Below, piece after piece: positions 1 to 9,353 of a stretch of 64,000 bases of DNA (its first letter is position 1; the number at the start of each line of letters is the position of its first letter). The notes beneath the pieces are model-generated. The model did no database searches, was not told the DNA's origin, and saw nothing but the letters and a program-made list of their open reading frames with translations. The stretch spans positions 33,510,082 to 33,574,081 of the forward strand of contig NC_067207.1 in the NCBI RefSeq assembly GCF_026262505.1. Reading direction: 5' to 3'. The translations under genes and the position numbers were made by a program. The stretch comes from Trichomonas vaginalis G3 (lineage: Eukaryota; Parabasalia; Trichomonadida; Trichomonadidae).

Positions 1-1177
1 CGCTATCGTTTTCTTCTTCCTCCTCCTCTTCTTCATAGTCAGTATCTGATGGCTCTTTGTCAGCCACATGACCAGCAACAAATATTGAGACAAATTGTTT
101 CTTTGGTTTTGTTAGCAGGAACTTTTGATGGTCGTAGAACACGAATTCTACATTTTGAAAATGTTGTGCTGAGTATTCTGTGAAATGGGAAATTGGAATT
201 GGTTCTCCCATGCCAAAACCAGCAATGGACGCGAACAAAACATCGTCTTCGACTCTTGCAGGTTTGTCAATTGCAACAGTAGTTATTATGTGAGGTTTTC
301 CTTCACATCCTGCAAGAGATTGTACATGATAGATTGCTTTTTCTTCTCCCTCAGGAACTGAAAGTGTGAAATGGAATGAGAGTTCTCCATATTCATTTGC
401 TTCTTCGTAATAGTTGTATGTTGTAGGATACACCAATTGAAATTTTCCTATTCTTGTTTCCCTCAGGTGTTGTCTATATTGCTTGGGAAAACATAAAATA
501 AATTGCTCTATAGCTTGTGTTGCTATTAGATTAGTTGTAACTGGTAATTTTGAGGCGAAAAGGTCTACAAGAACACCGGGATTTTTTATGTCGTTTTCAA
601 TTGGTTTAAGAGATTCTATGACTTTGTTAAACATTTCAATATAATCTGAGTTGTCTTCGACCCCCCAATTGTTAAGAAGTTTATACAACAAATTCAGTCT
701 TTTCATGGCGTATTTTCTTTGAATGGATTCGGGTAGCGAGAGGTTACAGTTGTCGCTTTGTGTTTCGTTACTCGAATATTGTTCAAGAGAAATTAAATCT
801 TGAAATTGTGCTCTTGTTAACATACTTGTAGTTTGAGAGACTATATCTTGTTCTATTGGTTGTACATCTGTTTCAGATGTTTCTGTTGTGTTTTGAGAAG
901 AAGAAGAACTCAAATTGTTGGACAATTTGTCTTGAATTGTAGAACTATGTGAAACTTGTTCTGGTGCTGTTTGGACAACTGTTTCAGATGTTTCTGTTGT
1001 GTTTTGAGAAGAAGAAGAACTCAAATTGTTGGACAATTTGTCTTGAATTGTATGAGGAGGTTGCTTTGGTATTATAGGAGGTCGTAAGGGTTTTGAGAAT
1101 GGTGAGACATAAGCTGTAGGAACTTTAACTGCAGAGGTAGTCGACGAATTGTTTGCGACACTTGTTCTTCCTTCCAT
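1..1177 (-). CDS. Hypothetical protein with acidic tail, cut by window edge
   Basis: An uninterrupted frame of about 392 codons runs from ATG 1177 off the left edge. The product begins MEGRTSVANN. Residues about 30-110 are low-complexity Ser/Thr/Gln-rich and hold a 74-bp direct duplication. A mixed globular-looking part follows, and near the window edge there is a strongly acidic Glu/Asp tract (TDYEEEEEEEND). The start is supported by a good trichomonad initiator directly upstream (1179-1189). The gene is divergent from the gene at 1649, with a shared intergenic region. I do not recognise the family. It could be a host gene or a gene of an unidentified mobile element. The frame is seen directly; function is unknown. 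Confidence 0.75.
   Translation of the reverse strand, partial: MEGRTSVANNSSTTSAVKVPTAYVSPFSKPLRPPIIPKQPPHTIQDKLSNNLSSSSSQNTTETSETVVQTAPEQVSHSSTIQDKLSNNLSSSSSQNTTETSETDVQPIEQDIVSQTTSMLTRAQFQDLISLEQYSSNETQSDNCNLSLPESIQRKYAMKRLNLLYKLLNNWGVEDNSDYIEMFNKVIESLKPIENDIKNPGVLVDLFASKLPVTTNLIATQAIEQFILCFPKQYRQHLRETRIGKFQLVYPTTYNYYEEANEYGELSFHFTLSVPEGEEKAIYHVQSLAGCEGKPHIITTVAIDKPARVEDDVLFASIAGFGMGEPIPISHFTEYSAQHFQNVEFVFYDHQKFLLTKPKKQFVSIFVAGHVADKEPSDTDYEEEEEEEENDS
868..1052. repeat. 74-bp direct duplication inside the acidic-tail gene
   Basis: Copies lie at 868-941 and 979-1052, separated by 37 bp, and appear identical by eye. They encode the same Ser/Thr/Asn-rich stretch (QDKLSNNLSSSSSQNTTETS) twice in frame. 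The offset of 111 bp is a multiple of three, so the frame is kept. Confidence 0.85.
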
Positions 1178-1648
1178 TATGAAAAATGAACTGTTTTTTT
1201 CGGACCACTCATAGAAAAGTTTGAGATAAACCGTTTTCGTCAACGGAGACCCCACTATTTTTTTATTTTATTTAATAGTTACCGTTGGAAAAACGGTTTA
1301 TCTCAAATATTGAATGAACTATAAACGTTTTTTGTTTTCTATATATACTTTTTTGTCCAACGGTAAAACTTTTTACACAACGGTTTTTAAGAGTCGTCGC
1401 CGTTGACTTTTTTGTAGAGCACTCAAAATAGTATAACTTTGTCCGGACAAATAAGGGTCTATCGTCGCTACAGGAAAAGTTACAGGCGTTCCAAGGAAGT
1501 ATACTTTGAGAAGCCTTTTCTCTCTTATAGAATGAGATAGGACGGTTATTTTACAAAACTGACAACACTTTGACCGAGTAGTTTTTTGTGCTGAACAAAA
1601 AGTGTCATATAAACATCTGTCAAAACCCGCTTTTTAACTTCACTTAAA
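1178..1648. promoter_or_regulatory. Divergent promoter region with long inverted repeat and AACGG sites
   Basis: This 470-bp region separates two divergent genes. Arms at 1220-1246 and 1282-1307 form a near-perfect inverted repeat of about 26 bp with a 35-nt loop. Several AACGG/CCGTT pentamers occur here, some within the arms and others near 1352, 1380 and 1401. YAACGG is the classical Myb core, and trichomonads use Myb regulators, so shared Myb control is a reasonable inference. A weaker initiator, TCACTT, lies at 1640-1645 just before ATG 1649. Confidence 0.5.
1179..1189 (-). promoter_or_regulatory. Trichomonad initiator (Inr)
   Basis: On the minus strand the sequence TCATTTTTCAT lies directly before ATG 1177. 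It fits the T. vaginalis Inr consensus TCA(Py)T(A/T) and its usual position within about 20 nt of the start codon. Confidence 0.7.
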
Positions 1649-4560
1649 ATGCCACGTAAGCTACGTAAGAATATACGTAAGAGGAAGGGAGCATTGAAAC
1701 ATCCAATAGTAAAACTGACACCACAACAACAGTTGCAACAACAAATGATGAATGACCCCACTATGTTGCAACAAATGTCAAGCAACCCTATGCTTTTAAA
1801 CCGAGTTATTGGTGCACAGAGTGGAGGTTTAAGAGCGGCACTTTTAGCGAAAATGGCAGGCTATGGTGGAGCTGCAGACGGAACAGCTTATAACCCTCAA
1901 AGTCAAATGAATTTGAGTTCACTCAAAAATCAAATAACAGATGTCAAAAAGTCAAACATAGACATACAGAAACAAATAAGTGAAAACGAAAAGAAACTAG
2001 AATATGACAGACACACAAAGAAACTCAATGAGTTAAACGTAGAGAAAAAGAAGAAAGAAGAACAACTGAAAGAACTAAGTACAGAGGAATATGCGAAAAA
2101 GTGTCAGAAAAAGCAGCAGAAGTAGCAAAAATGGAACAAGATGTCATAAATTTGAAAAACCATACTACTCAATATAAAGTACTGAAAGATGAAGAGATAA
2201 AACAAAAAGCCCTGAAGACATATATGGATAGCAATGAGTATAAAAAAGAAGTTGAAGCAAATGTAAAGGCAGAAAAACTTTTACAGTTGCAAAACCAAAC
2301 CGTACAGTATGAAAACTTAGCACAAGAAAGTAAAAATAACGACGCAGCCATGCAAAAGGCAATGAAAAGCGCAGAATATATAAAAGCTAATAATGACTGG
2401 TTAGATGCCCAAGCCAACGCTAAAGCAGCCCAACTTATAGGGTCAATAAGGACAAAAATACGAGCGGATGAAGACAGTTCAAATGAAGCTTTAATGAATG
2501 CTGACTTTAAGAATGCCTTCGAAGCTCTTCATAGTAAGGTGAAACTAGTGAACGACTTCTCATCTGGAAAGAAACTGAAGTCTGAAGGTTTCGACAAAGA
2601 GTTAAGAGAAGTAGCACAAAATATGACGAAAATAACAGATGCAGCAACGAGACAGGCAGTTCAAAGTGCCTATGACGCCGTTAGAGCAACTGTTGTGGAA
2701 AGTCAAGAAAAAGAGTTACAACAGACCAAAACAGACCTAGTAAATGCTTTCTTAAAAACGAAAAGTCAGGTAGGACATTATGCTGCAGATGGAACATATG
2801 TGCCAGCTGGTGGAACTTATATACCACCAAACCCTCCAAGAGAAGCACCTGCACCAGGACTACCTAAAACATTTACATCGTCACATGGACACAGACACAG
2901 GCATGCACCAAAACCAACACAACAACCAACACAACAACCAACACAACAACCAACAGTTCAAAATCCAGCACAACAACAACAACCAAAACCAACAGTTCAA
3001 AACCCTGCACAGCAACCAACAGTTCAAAACCCTGCACAACAACAACCACAAACAGAACAAGGACATAAAAGAAGTAGAGAAAAAGGAAACCAAGAATTCT
3101 TAAAAATGCTTAAGGAAGAGTATGGTTACCCAGATACTCTTGACTTTAGTGACAGATATAAAGAAGCTATTAGAAAGTTCAAGGAAGGAAATACTGACCC
3201 GAACCTATTTAGCTTTATGGTTCAGCACCAAATGGGATATAATCTCAAACCTGAAAAATACAAGCTCGCTAAGGGATATGATTTAATAGCATATCATCCA
3301 AATGACATGGATGAATTTACTCCGAGATATTTGGTGTCAGAGCTAAATGATAATTCAACTCTCTTCATGAAACGCGTAAAAAATAGAGACGGAACGAAAG
3401 AAGAAAGGTTTATGAGTCCGGATGACTTAGATAGGGAACTTTTTAAAAACGGTCTCGGAATATATGAAATGCTAGCAGATGAGGTACAAGAAACTCAACA
3501 GGAAGAAGTTCAGATACAACCAGACATGGAAGAAATAGTTCAGCAACAACAGCTAGAAGAGCCTGAAGGAAACGAACAAGTCCCTCCTTTGGAAACTAAC
3601 TTCACAGAACTAGATGAAGATTTGGAACAGCCGAAAAATCTTGACCCTCAACAAGAGTATGAGGTGAATATAGAATCTTTCCAAGAGTCTAAGAAAAATT
3701 CGGCTGACATAGTAGAAGAATATCGAAAAATGTTCACCGACATACAAAAGACTCCAACATCAGATGAAAATATTCAGCATAGAATGGAAGTACTGAAAGA
3801 AAATGTACGCAAATACAATAATCCTTTTTACTTACGACCATATAACGTTCAATCTTTGGCTGAACTCGGTGAAAATAAAAGGTTAAATTTCAACAAAACA
3901 TATAGAAATGAAACATTGTTTAAAGTTCATTCAGAACCTAACCAATATGGAAACAAACCTACTTTTGTTTCTGCAGACTATGGAACTACAATGAAATGGG
4001 GTCATAAAGCTAATCCGGATAGGTGGTTCATAAACTTACAACCTCAATTCCAAGAAGTTGTAGACGCAATGGAAGTGAATGGTGAACCAGATATAACGGG
4101 TATTTTCAGCGCGGCTTTAATGCCATTGAAAGATATGAAAGATGCAGATATTTTGGACCAGTATGAAATGAACATGGCTGAGGGAAATATAACACCTGAC
4201 GTTCTAGAACATTTATCTCAAAGAACTACACAGAACCATAGAGATGGTATATTTGGTGAAGAGTTTAGAAAGAGAGTTAGGGAGAGAGAAGGAAGAGAAC
4301 CTATTGTACATGACCTTGCAAACGAAAGTTTGCAAAATGTCATAAAAACTTACTTTGCAGACAATGAACTGAGAAGGGATGAATATTTAAGAAAACTCAA
4401 ATGGACAGTACCAAATGAAATGTTAGTATTGAAAAACATGATCCATGACAAAATAAAACCAACTACAGAAATAAATGACGCAAGACTGAAACGTTGGGTA
4501 AAAGCTTTCCCATTCACAAAAGATATTATTGTAGAGATGCGAGTTTCCGAATTTTTTTAG
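1649..4560 (+). CDS. Large coiled-coil, Gln/Pro-rich protein, unknown family
   Basis: The coding signal runs from ATG 1649 to a stop at 4560 in two overlapping frames, so it carries about one break. The first 160 residues are basic (RKLRKNIRKRKG) and then helical and Lys/Glu-rich. A long coiled-coil-like region follows. Near 2910-3060 there is a repeat of TQQPTQQP and PTVQNPAQQ units, after a His-rich patch (SSHGHRHRH). The last 450 residues are mixed and globular-looking. A TCACTT initiator-like hexamer precedes the start. The protein is not recognised. Its codon use resembles the Mavericks, so it may be a structural protein of an unidentified element, but no hallmark gene accompanies it. 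Confidence 0.6.
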
Positions 4561-4740
4561 CCCTGGGATGTCATAACCGCTGCGGTTTTGTAAAATTTGG
4601 GATAAATTTTGACAATCCATTTTTTGTGGGATGTACGTTTATATCAATTTGCTCGGCGTTTGCCGAGCTATTGTACAATCCTACTCGAATTCATTACGCA
4701 GCCCTGGTCACTCAAAGGCCAGGGCATACAATTACAAAAT

Positions 4741-4806
4741 AGTAGAGTGAGACTCTTCTAATTTCTTCCAATCACAAGGAAGATCTTAGAAGAGCCTCAC
4801 TCTACT
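4741..4806. repeat. 20-bp inverted repeat (hairpin)
   Basis: Arms 4741-4760 and 4787-4806 match at 19 of 20 positions around a 26-nt loop. The loop contains its own short inverted repeat (CTTCC and GGAAG). Confidence 0.85.
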
Positions 4807-4855
4807 CGAACACATTACGCAGCTCCTGCTCAACAATGAGCAGGTCTTACCACTT

Positions 4856-5094
4856 TGAGAGGCTTTCGTTCGAGTTCTGATGCAGATCCCAACGCGAGCG
4901 AGAGTCTCTCAAGCAAGCTTCTAATTCGTAGCTAGAGTTTCACTCTTATGAACTGGCAGCCAATTTGAGAGACTTTCGCTCGAGATCTAATGAAAAATCA
5001 GAACTCGGCCAAAAATTGCCCAAACAGGCTTGTAATTCGTAGCTATAGTATTGATCGTATGGATGTGTTGCCAATATGAGAGACTTTCGCTCGA
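4856..5094. repeat. About 110-bp imperfect repeat units
   Basis: The phrase GAGAGRCTTTCGYTCGA recurs near 4860, 4967 and 5078. TAATTCGTAGCTA recurs near 4922 and 5033. This gives imperfect units of 107-112 bp. The third unit ends in the perfect 21-bp hairpin at 5082-5128. Confidence 0.7.
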
Positions 5095-5128
5095 TGTCTG
5101 ATATTGCATCAGACATCGAGCGAAAGTC
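5082..5128. repeat. Perfect 21-bp hairpin
   Basis: Arms 5082-5102 and 5108-5128 are perfect inverted copies around the loop ATTGC. The arm contains the GACTTTCGCTCGA phrase of the 110-bp repeat. Confidence 0.9.
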
Positions 5129-6010
5129 ACTCAAAACAGCTTAGACATGTCTATTTTGACGGCATTAAATGATTTCATAGGAAATGTCTCAGTTGTTAAT
5201 TAAGTTCACGTGAGCTTTTATGAATGAAAATAAAGTAAAAAAAAAGAATTTTCTCAAAAAAATTGTGTACGCATTGAAATTTTTATCGATAAATTTAGAT
5301 ATGTCATCAATAATATAATATAATTTAAATTCGTGGAGTACACTTGGGATAATTGAATATGGGCTACCCCATCCCAACCTCTCAAACTTCCTCTGAATTT
5401 GGACAAGGTATCCCAATCCCAAAGACCTATCTGAATAAAATGAAATAAGTATTATTATATATATATTTATTTGCTAATAATGAGCATAAATCGCTAAAAT
5501 TATGAAGAAATTAAAAATTAAAAATTAAAATCAGAAAAAAATGTTGATTTAATGAGAGAATATTGTATAAAAATAGAATTATTAGCTAAAATACGTATTA
5601 ATTTTATGATATTTCAATCACATTAACGAAAATCGCCCATTTTTAATTCAAATGGGCGGGAAAAAAAATAAAATTCCAAAAAAAATTGAATTGGGGAAAC
5701 GATAGGGGACGGGATATGAGAAACCCCATATGTTTGGGAATTTTTCGCATCACTATATTATTGGTTACATGGAAAGAAAACCAGAATGGCTACAAAAACA
5801 TATATTTGGAAACGAGCTTATTCCATATGGACAAGCTCTGTTAGTTAGTATACAAGTCTTGGGTACTGTGGCACTGCGTTCCACCTTACCCAATACTTGT
5901 GAATTTGACACTTTACAAAGCCGCCAACCACTTCACTTCACTAACGAACTCACTAATGTAAAAAATAAACGTTCTCACTATCATTCTCACTAACGACTTC
6001 ACTAATGTTC

Positions 6011-6295
6011 TCATAAATTTTCCTCAATATCTTCATCATCAGTGTTAACCCTATTGTAGTCATACTTGAAGCCATAAACTTTCTCTAACTTCTTAACGTA
6101 CAATTTACATAACTTACCTTCGTCATCGTATGGTTTAATTATATAACTATTTCTATCTTTATACACAGTCAATGAAAAGTCAACTGGTCTCGGATGTATT
6201 TGAAAGAACATGTTATGCTCAGGAAGGAAGAATAAATGTTTAAATGTATGTTTGTTATACTGTGGAATTCGAATGAGTTGCTTTTGTTCTGTCAT
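6011..6295 (-). CDS. TIR-borne small protein, A-left version (94 aa)
   Basis: This 94-residue protein lies within the TIR and reads outward to the element end. It is a diverged relative of the TIR proteins at 18377, 40631 and 52096: they share HxFKNLFFxPxxNxFxQI near residues 17-35 and a C-terminal acidic tail (DDEDIEENL here). No catalytic motif is seen. A gene inside the TIR is present at both ends of the element, so each element has two copies. Function is unknown. An early regulator or a terminus-binding protein would fit the position, but that is inference only. Confidence 0.7.
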   Translation of the reverse strand: MTEQKQLIRIPQYNKHTFKHLFFLPEHNMFFQIHPRPVDFSLTVYKDRNSYIIKPYDDEGKLCKLYVKKLEKVYGFKYDYNRVNTDDEDIEENL

Positions 6296-6406
6296 TTACA
6301 TCCAAATAAAAATTTTCAGTAAAAATAAAAAATAAACTTAAAAATAAATGATATCACCACCCTCACACGTATGAAAACATAGCACAAAAATAAATTTAGG
6401 TGAAGT

Positions 6407-6420
6407 GGTGAGATCTCACC
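6407..6420. repeat. GGTGAGATCTCACC palindrome (copy 1)
   Basis: A perfect 14-bp palindrome in the TIR, flanked on the left by TTAGGTGAAGT and on the right by TTTTTTCACC repeats, so the stem can extend. Confidence 0.9.
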
Positions 6421-6453
6421 TCTTTTTTCACCTGCTTTTTCACCCTGTTGAAT

Positions 6454-6981
6454 TCATTGCTTTATAACTCTCTTCCTTGGTTTCTTTTTAGTTGCTTTCT
6501 TCACGTCTGTCTCCAACTTGACTGTCTTTCTTCTTCGTCCGTAATGATACCAGTTACTTCCACCAGTCAATGGGTCAAATGGTCTTTCGTAAGGGTTTCC
6601 ATACATTCCATAGGGACCATACGGAAGAACTACTGGTGGAGAAGAAACATTTTCTTTAGTTCCATCGACTCTATTTAAATGCATTGTTTCACCTTTCATC
6701 TGGTCATTAAAGTCTTTTGCGTGTTTTGCAAACTCATCGTCCTTTCCTAAAGCATTTTCTGACTCAGTCGCAACCAAATTGGATGCTTTATTTATGAGCC
6801 CTATTTTATTTAATCTTAACTTCTTTGCAACCCAACCTCCAATCTTTCCTTTATTTGCATCTAATGTCTTCGAAACTCTTCCTCCACTCATTTTATTTAC
6901 TGCGTCATAAGCTCCAAGTGCTTTTGCTCCAAATGCTAATGCTTTTGTTCCCATTGCGCCTAAAGCTGCCCAAGCTACCAT
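6454..6981 (-). CDS. Ala/Gly-rich amphipathic, basic-tailed virion-like protein (175 aa)
   Basis: This 175-residue protein has an N-terminal Ala/Gly-rich hydrophobic helix (AWAALGAMGTKALAFGAKAL), a middle polar helix, a Tyr/Pro/Gly segment (YGPYGMYGNPYERP), and a strongly basic C-terminus (RRRKTVKLETDVKKATKKKPRKR). Such a layout is typical of membrane-active or DNA-binding minor virion proteins, like adenovirus pVI or pX. It lies directly downstream of the 70-aa gene with adjoining stop and start. A near-identical copy is at 39948-40475 in element B. It looks whole. The virion role is inferred. Confidence 0.7.
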   Translation of the reverse strand: MVAWAALGAMGTKALAFGAKALGAYDAVNKMSGGRVSKTLDANKGKIGGWVAKKLRLNKIGLINKASNLVATESENALGKDDEFAKHAKDFNDQMKGETMHLNRVDGTKENVSSPPVVLPYGPYGMYGNPYERPFDPLTGGSNWYHYGRRRKTVKLETDVKKATKKKPRKRVIKQ

Positions 6982-7194
6982 TTACACCATATTAAAATCA
7001 TCTCTCTTCAATATTATCTCATAAAAGTTCTCGTTACTGGAGAAAGTCAATGAAACATAAGCGTTCTCACGGGCTTCGCCCTCACCGCTTTGCGGTCTAT
7101 CTAACTTATTTCTTATATCATCTATTCTCAATAAAATGTCTGAACAATTGCTAACATCTTCTACAACAGTTATTTCATCATGAATGACCTTCAA
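6982..7194 (-). CDS. Small protein carrying a mini-hairpin insert (70 aa)
   Basis: This short soluble-looking protein sits between the penton-like gene and the amphipathic protein, in tight head-to-tail spacing, so all three probably form one transcription unit. Its B counterpart (39723-39947) is 74 aa. The middle (RPQSGEGEAREN) is encoded by a GC-rich paired hairpin (7071-7096) that recurs elsewhere in coding and non-coding DNA. The product ends NFYEIILKRDDFNMV. The family is not recognised. Confidence 0.6.
   Translation of the reverse strand: MKVIHDEITVVEDVSNCSDILLRIDDIRNKLDRPQSGEGEARENAYVSLTFSSNENFYEIILKRDDFNMV
7071..7096. repeat. Paired GC-rich mini-hairpin (in coding sequence)
   Basis: GGGCTTCGCCC (7071-7081) followed by ACCGCTTTGCGGT (7084-7096). 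The first has a UUCG-type loop. The insert keeps the frame of the 70-aa gene. Confidence 0.8.
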
Positions 7195-7207
7195 AAAACA
7201 AGCTCAT

Positions 7208-8042
7208 TTAATATGCAATTAAAATCATCTCAATAATGAGTCCATCCTTTCCGTCTTTGGGTAGCACAACATCTTTCATTGAAGAAGGTTCGACAAGTCT
7301 TATGTTAAACTTACTGACAAATATACTATAATGCTTCGGCGGCGAATACATATAGTTTGAAAGACATAATATAGATTCTTCAGCAAATTCACTTATACTT
7401 TTATAACAATGTTCTCACCAAATACCACCAATTGACAAATCTTGTAGCAATCCTGCTGAACCTTCACTGTAAACGTCGATGGTAACATTCCACGAAGGTC
7501 ATCTATTGACATTTGAGTCACTGAATTTAAAGATTTTCTTAAAGCAATCGTCATTATCTAACCATGCAATAGCTTTGAAGTTTTCATTCGAATATACATC
7601 TGCTTCATTAAATGTAAAACCTGACTTCTTTGCAGAGACGATTTTAAAATCTATTGCATTTGTTTCAAAATTATATGCTATGGTAACTTCTGAAGGTAAT
7701 GGATGCCCTTCCGCAGTCAGTTGTTCTCTCACTACCGTTTGAAGCTTTGTGTTAAAAACTTTCATGTCATCTCCTGTGTCTAGGTTCACATACACAGCAA
7801 CAGGGAAACTATCTTTGCTTCTTTGTCATTATATCTCAAAACATTAAAGTTCTTCAATAATATTGTCCTTCCTGCTGGAATACTTCTAACTTGTCTTATT
7901 TCAATAGCTTCTCACCTCCTGTTTGATATTCATAAGTATACTGACTTTCTTTTGGTTGGTTTTCATCATAACATGTTCATAGTATCTTTATACTCTTGTC
8001 AGTTAGACTCGGTGCTATGTTCTAAATATTTCTGACTTGCAT
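7208..8042 (-). pseudogene. Penton-like minor capsid gene of element A (broken)
   Basis: This is the A counterpart of 38843-39722. Recognisable pieces include YVNLDTGDDMKVFNTKLQTV and FKAIAWLDNDDCFKKIF. The family has an N-terminal YPRHW-type strand, a central RYNDETKKQDSFPVAVYV strand, and a C-terminal segment like the penton-like gene at 58446. Mavericks encode a single-jelly-roll minor capsid (penton) protein, and the gene lies between the ATPase and small virion genes as expected. The copy carries several breaks. The capsid assignment is inferred from position, size and strand-rich sequence. Confidence 0.6.
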
Positions 8043-8058
8043 TTTTAATGGAGATAAA

Positions 8059-8930
8059 ATGAAGCATTTAATACATGATGTAGATGAAGACATGAATGAA
8101 ACTCAAACTTAACTTCTCTTATTCTTCCTTTCAGCAAAGATTATGAATTCTGTTCAAATGGTGTTTATTTCTATTGTGGAAAGATGGGGTCAAAGACATT
8201 CAACCTCATTCGTCATATACTCATAACAGAGCGTTTAGGAAACGACTCTTACTATGACCAAATCATATATTTCAGACTCTATGGACTCAACAGCGAAAAC
8301 ATTTATGTCAAAAGTTCAAGCCTCTATCGTTTAAAAGTTCCAGACAGTGAACTCATTGAATTTCTTCAACGTTACATTCGACGTAAGAGAAAATATTATG
8401 CCATCGTAGAGTTCATACAGTCAGGAATGCAAAAGACTTCTGAGGAGATGGAAAGAATTATTGACAAACACCACTTACGACAATACTCAGGAGTTTACGA
8501 TATGAAACGACTGACAAACTACATTCTATCAAAACTTTCAAAATACCCCTTCAAAAAGTATCCTTCAAACACTCTGCTCGTTTGTGACGACTTCGCCGGA
8601 AAAGGTTTAGTGTCAAAGCCTGACTCACCATTAGCTAACATCATAACTAAAGTCAGACATTACCATTTAACTGTAGCAATACTTATGCAAATATGGCGTT
8701 TTCTTGCTTTAAACATAAAACGTCTCATAACTGACTTCGTTATCTTTCAAGGTTTCTCACGTTATGATATTGAACTCATTTGGAAACAGTCAGGTATAAC
8801 ATTACCTTTTGAAGAAATTTGGGAAGCATATAAGTCTCTCATCTCTCCTCGTTCATACCTTGAGATTCATATCATGACTAATACCATTAAAGTCAAAAAT
8901 ATTCCATGGGAACGACCAACATTGTTTTAA
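8059..8930 (+). pseudogene. Genome-packaging ATPase (A32/FtsK-HerA type) of element A (broken)
   Basis: The divergent start lies 16 bp from the penton-like gene. The readable body includes a Walker B-like LLVCDDFAGKG, followed by RHYHLTVAILMQIWRF, which fits the sensor region of viral packaging ATPases. The C-terminal part (WERPTLF end) matches the B copy (37938-38826) almost exactly. Total length of about 290 codons suits Maverick ATPases. It carries a few breaks. The role would be pumping DNA into the capsid. Confidence 0.7.
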
Positions 8931-9328
8931 AGTTTAACCTTCAATTGATTGATGGTAAACAAATTCCATGCATCTCTGTCGCCATTTCTGTTAATATTTT
9001 TGCTGTCATTCATATCATCCACTTCCCCATCCGTTAGCTTTTGAGGATATGCGTTAGAATAGCTGTTCTTAAATGAAGGCTTTTCACCTTTGAGAGCATA
9101 AACTCTATAACTTTCTGCATACTTTATGTTTGAACCTCCTGAGCCATCATTGACATAAATTTTTATAGGCTTCCACCCTTTGTTCATATTCCTGCTTCTT
9201 CCCTTAGCTCTTTTGTTCAATAGTTCTACATCTTTATACACAGCTCCTGTCTCAGTGAATTCAACAATATTTTCATTCGTTAGCTTTACATTCAAACCCT
9301 TGTCGAGTATATTGTTCATTTCATACAT
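8927..9328 (-). CDS. Unknown basic protein (133 aa)
   Basis: The frame is open further upstream, but the first ATG outside the divergent neighbour is at 9328 (MYEMNNILDKGLNVKL), and I chose that start. It encodes a small basic protein with KRAKGRSRNMNKGWKP in the middle and VDDMNDSKNINRNGDR near the end. Its 3' end overlaps the ATPase stop by four bases, tail to tail. The B counterpart is at 37541. It looks whole. The family is not recognised. The capsid-ATPase neighbourhood suggests a virion or assembly role. Confidence 0.6.
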   Translation of the reverse strand: MYEMNNILDKGLNVKLTNENIVEFTETGAVYKDVELLNKRAKGRSRNMNKGWKPIKIYVNDGSGGSNIKYAESYRVYALKGEKPSFKNSYSNAYPQKLTDGEVDDMNDSKNINRNGDRDAWNLFTINQLKVKL

Positions 9329-9353
9329 ATAAAAGGTTTTTATTCTATATGAA

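Larger units (their letters stand above)
4561..5842. other. Non-coding spacer with hairpin array and AT-rich tail
   Basis: No convincing gene is present. 4561-5130 holds a run of inverted repeats: arms 4651-4657/4662-4668, 4701-4707/4719-4725, 4741-4760/4787-4806, 4825-4831/4838-4844 and 5082-5102/5108-5128. The phrase ACTCGAA-CATTACGCAG occurs twice (about 4683 and 4804), each followed by a hairpin. 5180-5700 is AT-rich with short A/T runs. 5745-5842 is a short open stretch (IIGYMERKPEWLQKHIFG) that stops being coding-like exactly where Maverick A begins. It may be the edge of a gene cut by the element. Confidence 0.6.
5843..6480. repeat. Left TIR region of element A
   Basis: The end starts AGTTAGTATAC and shares GGCACTGCGTTCCACCTTAC and GACACTTTACAAA with the opposite end. 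A small gene and the ATATCACCACCCTCACACGT block follow, in the same order as in the other TIRs. It is shorter than and diverged from the right end of A. Confidence 0.8.

Noticed and set aside
2780-3103. Second Gln/His-rich frame inside the Gln/Pro-rich gene
   Set aside because: It is a frame shadow of the CAACAA/ACAACC repeats, whose other frames also stay open.
5730-5993. Open frame running from host DNA into the left TIR of A
   Set aside because: It crosses the element boundary. The part inside the TIR is repeated non-coding terminal sequence.
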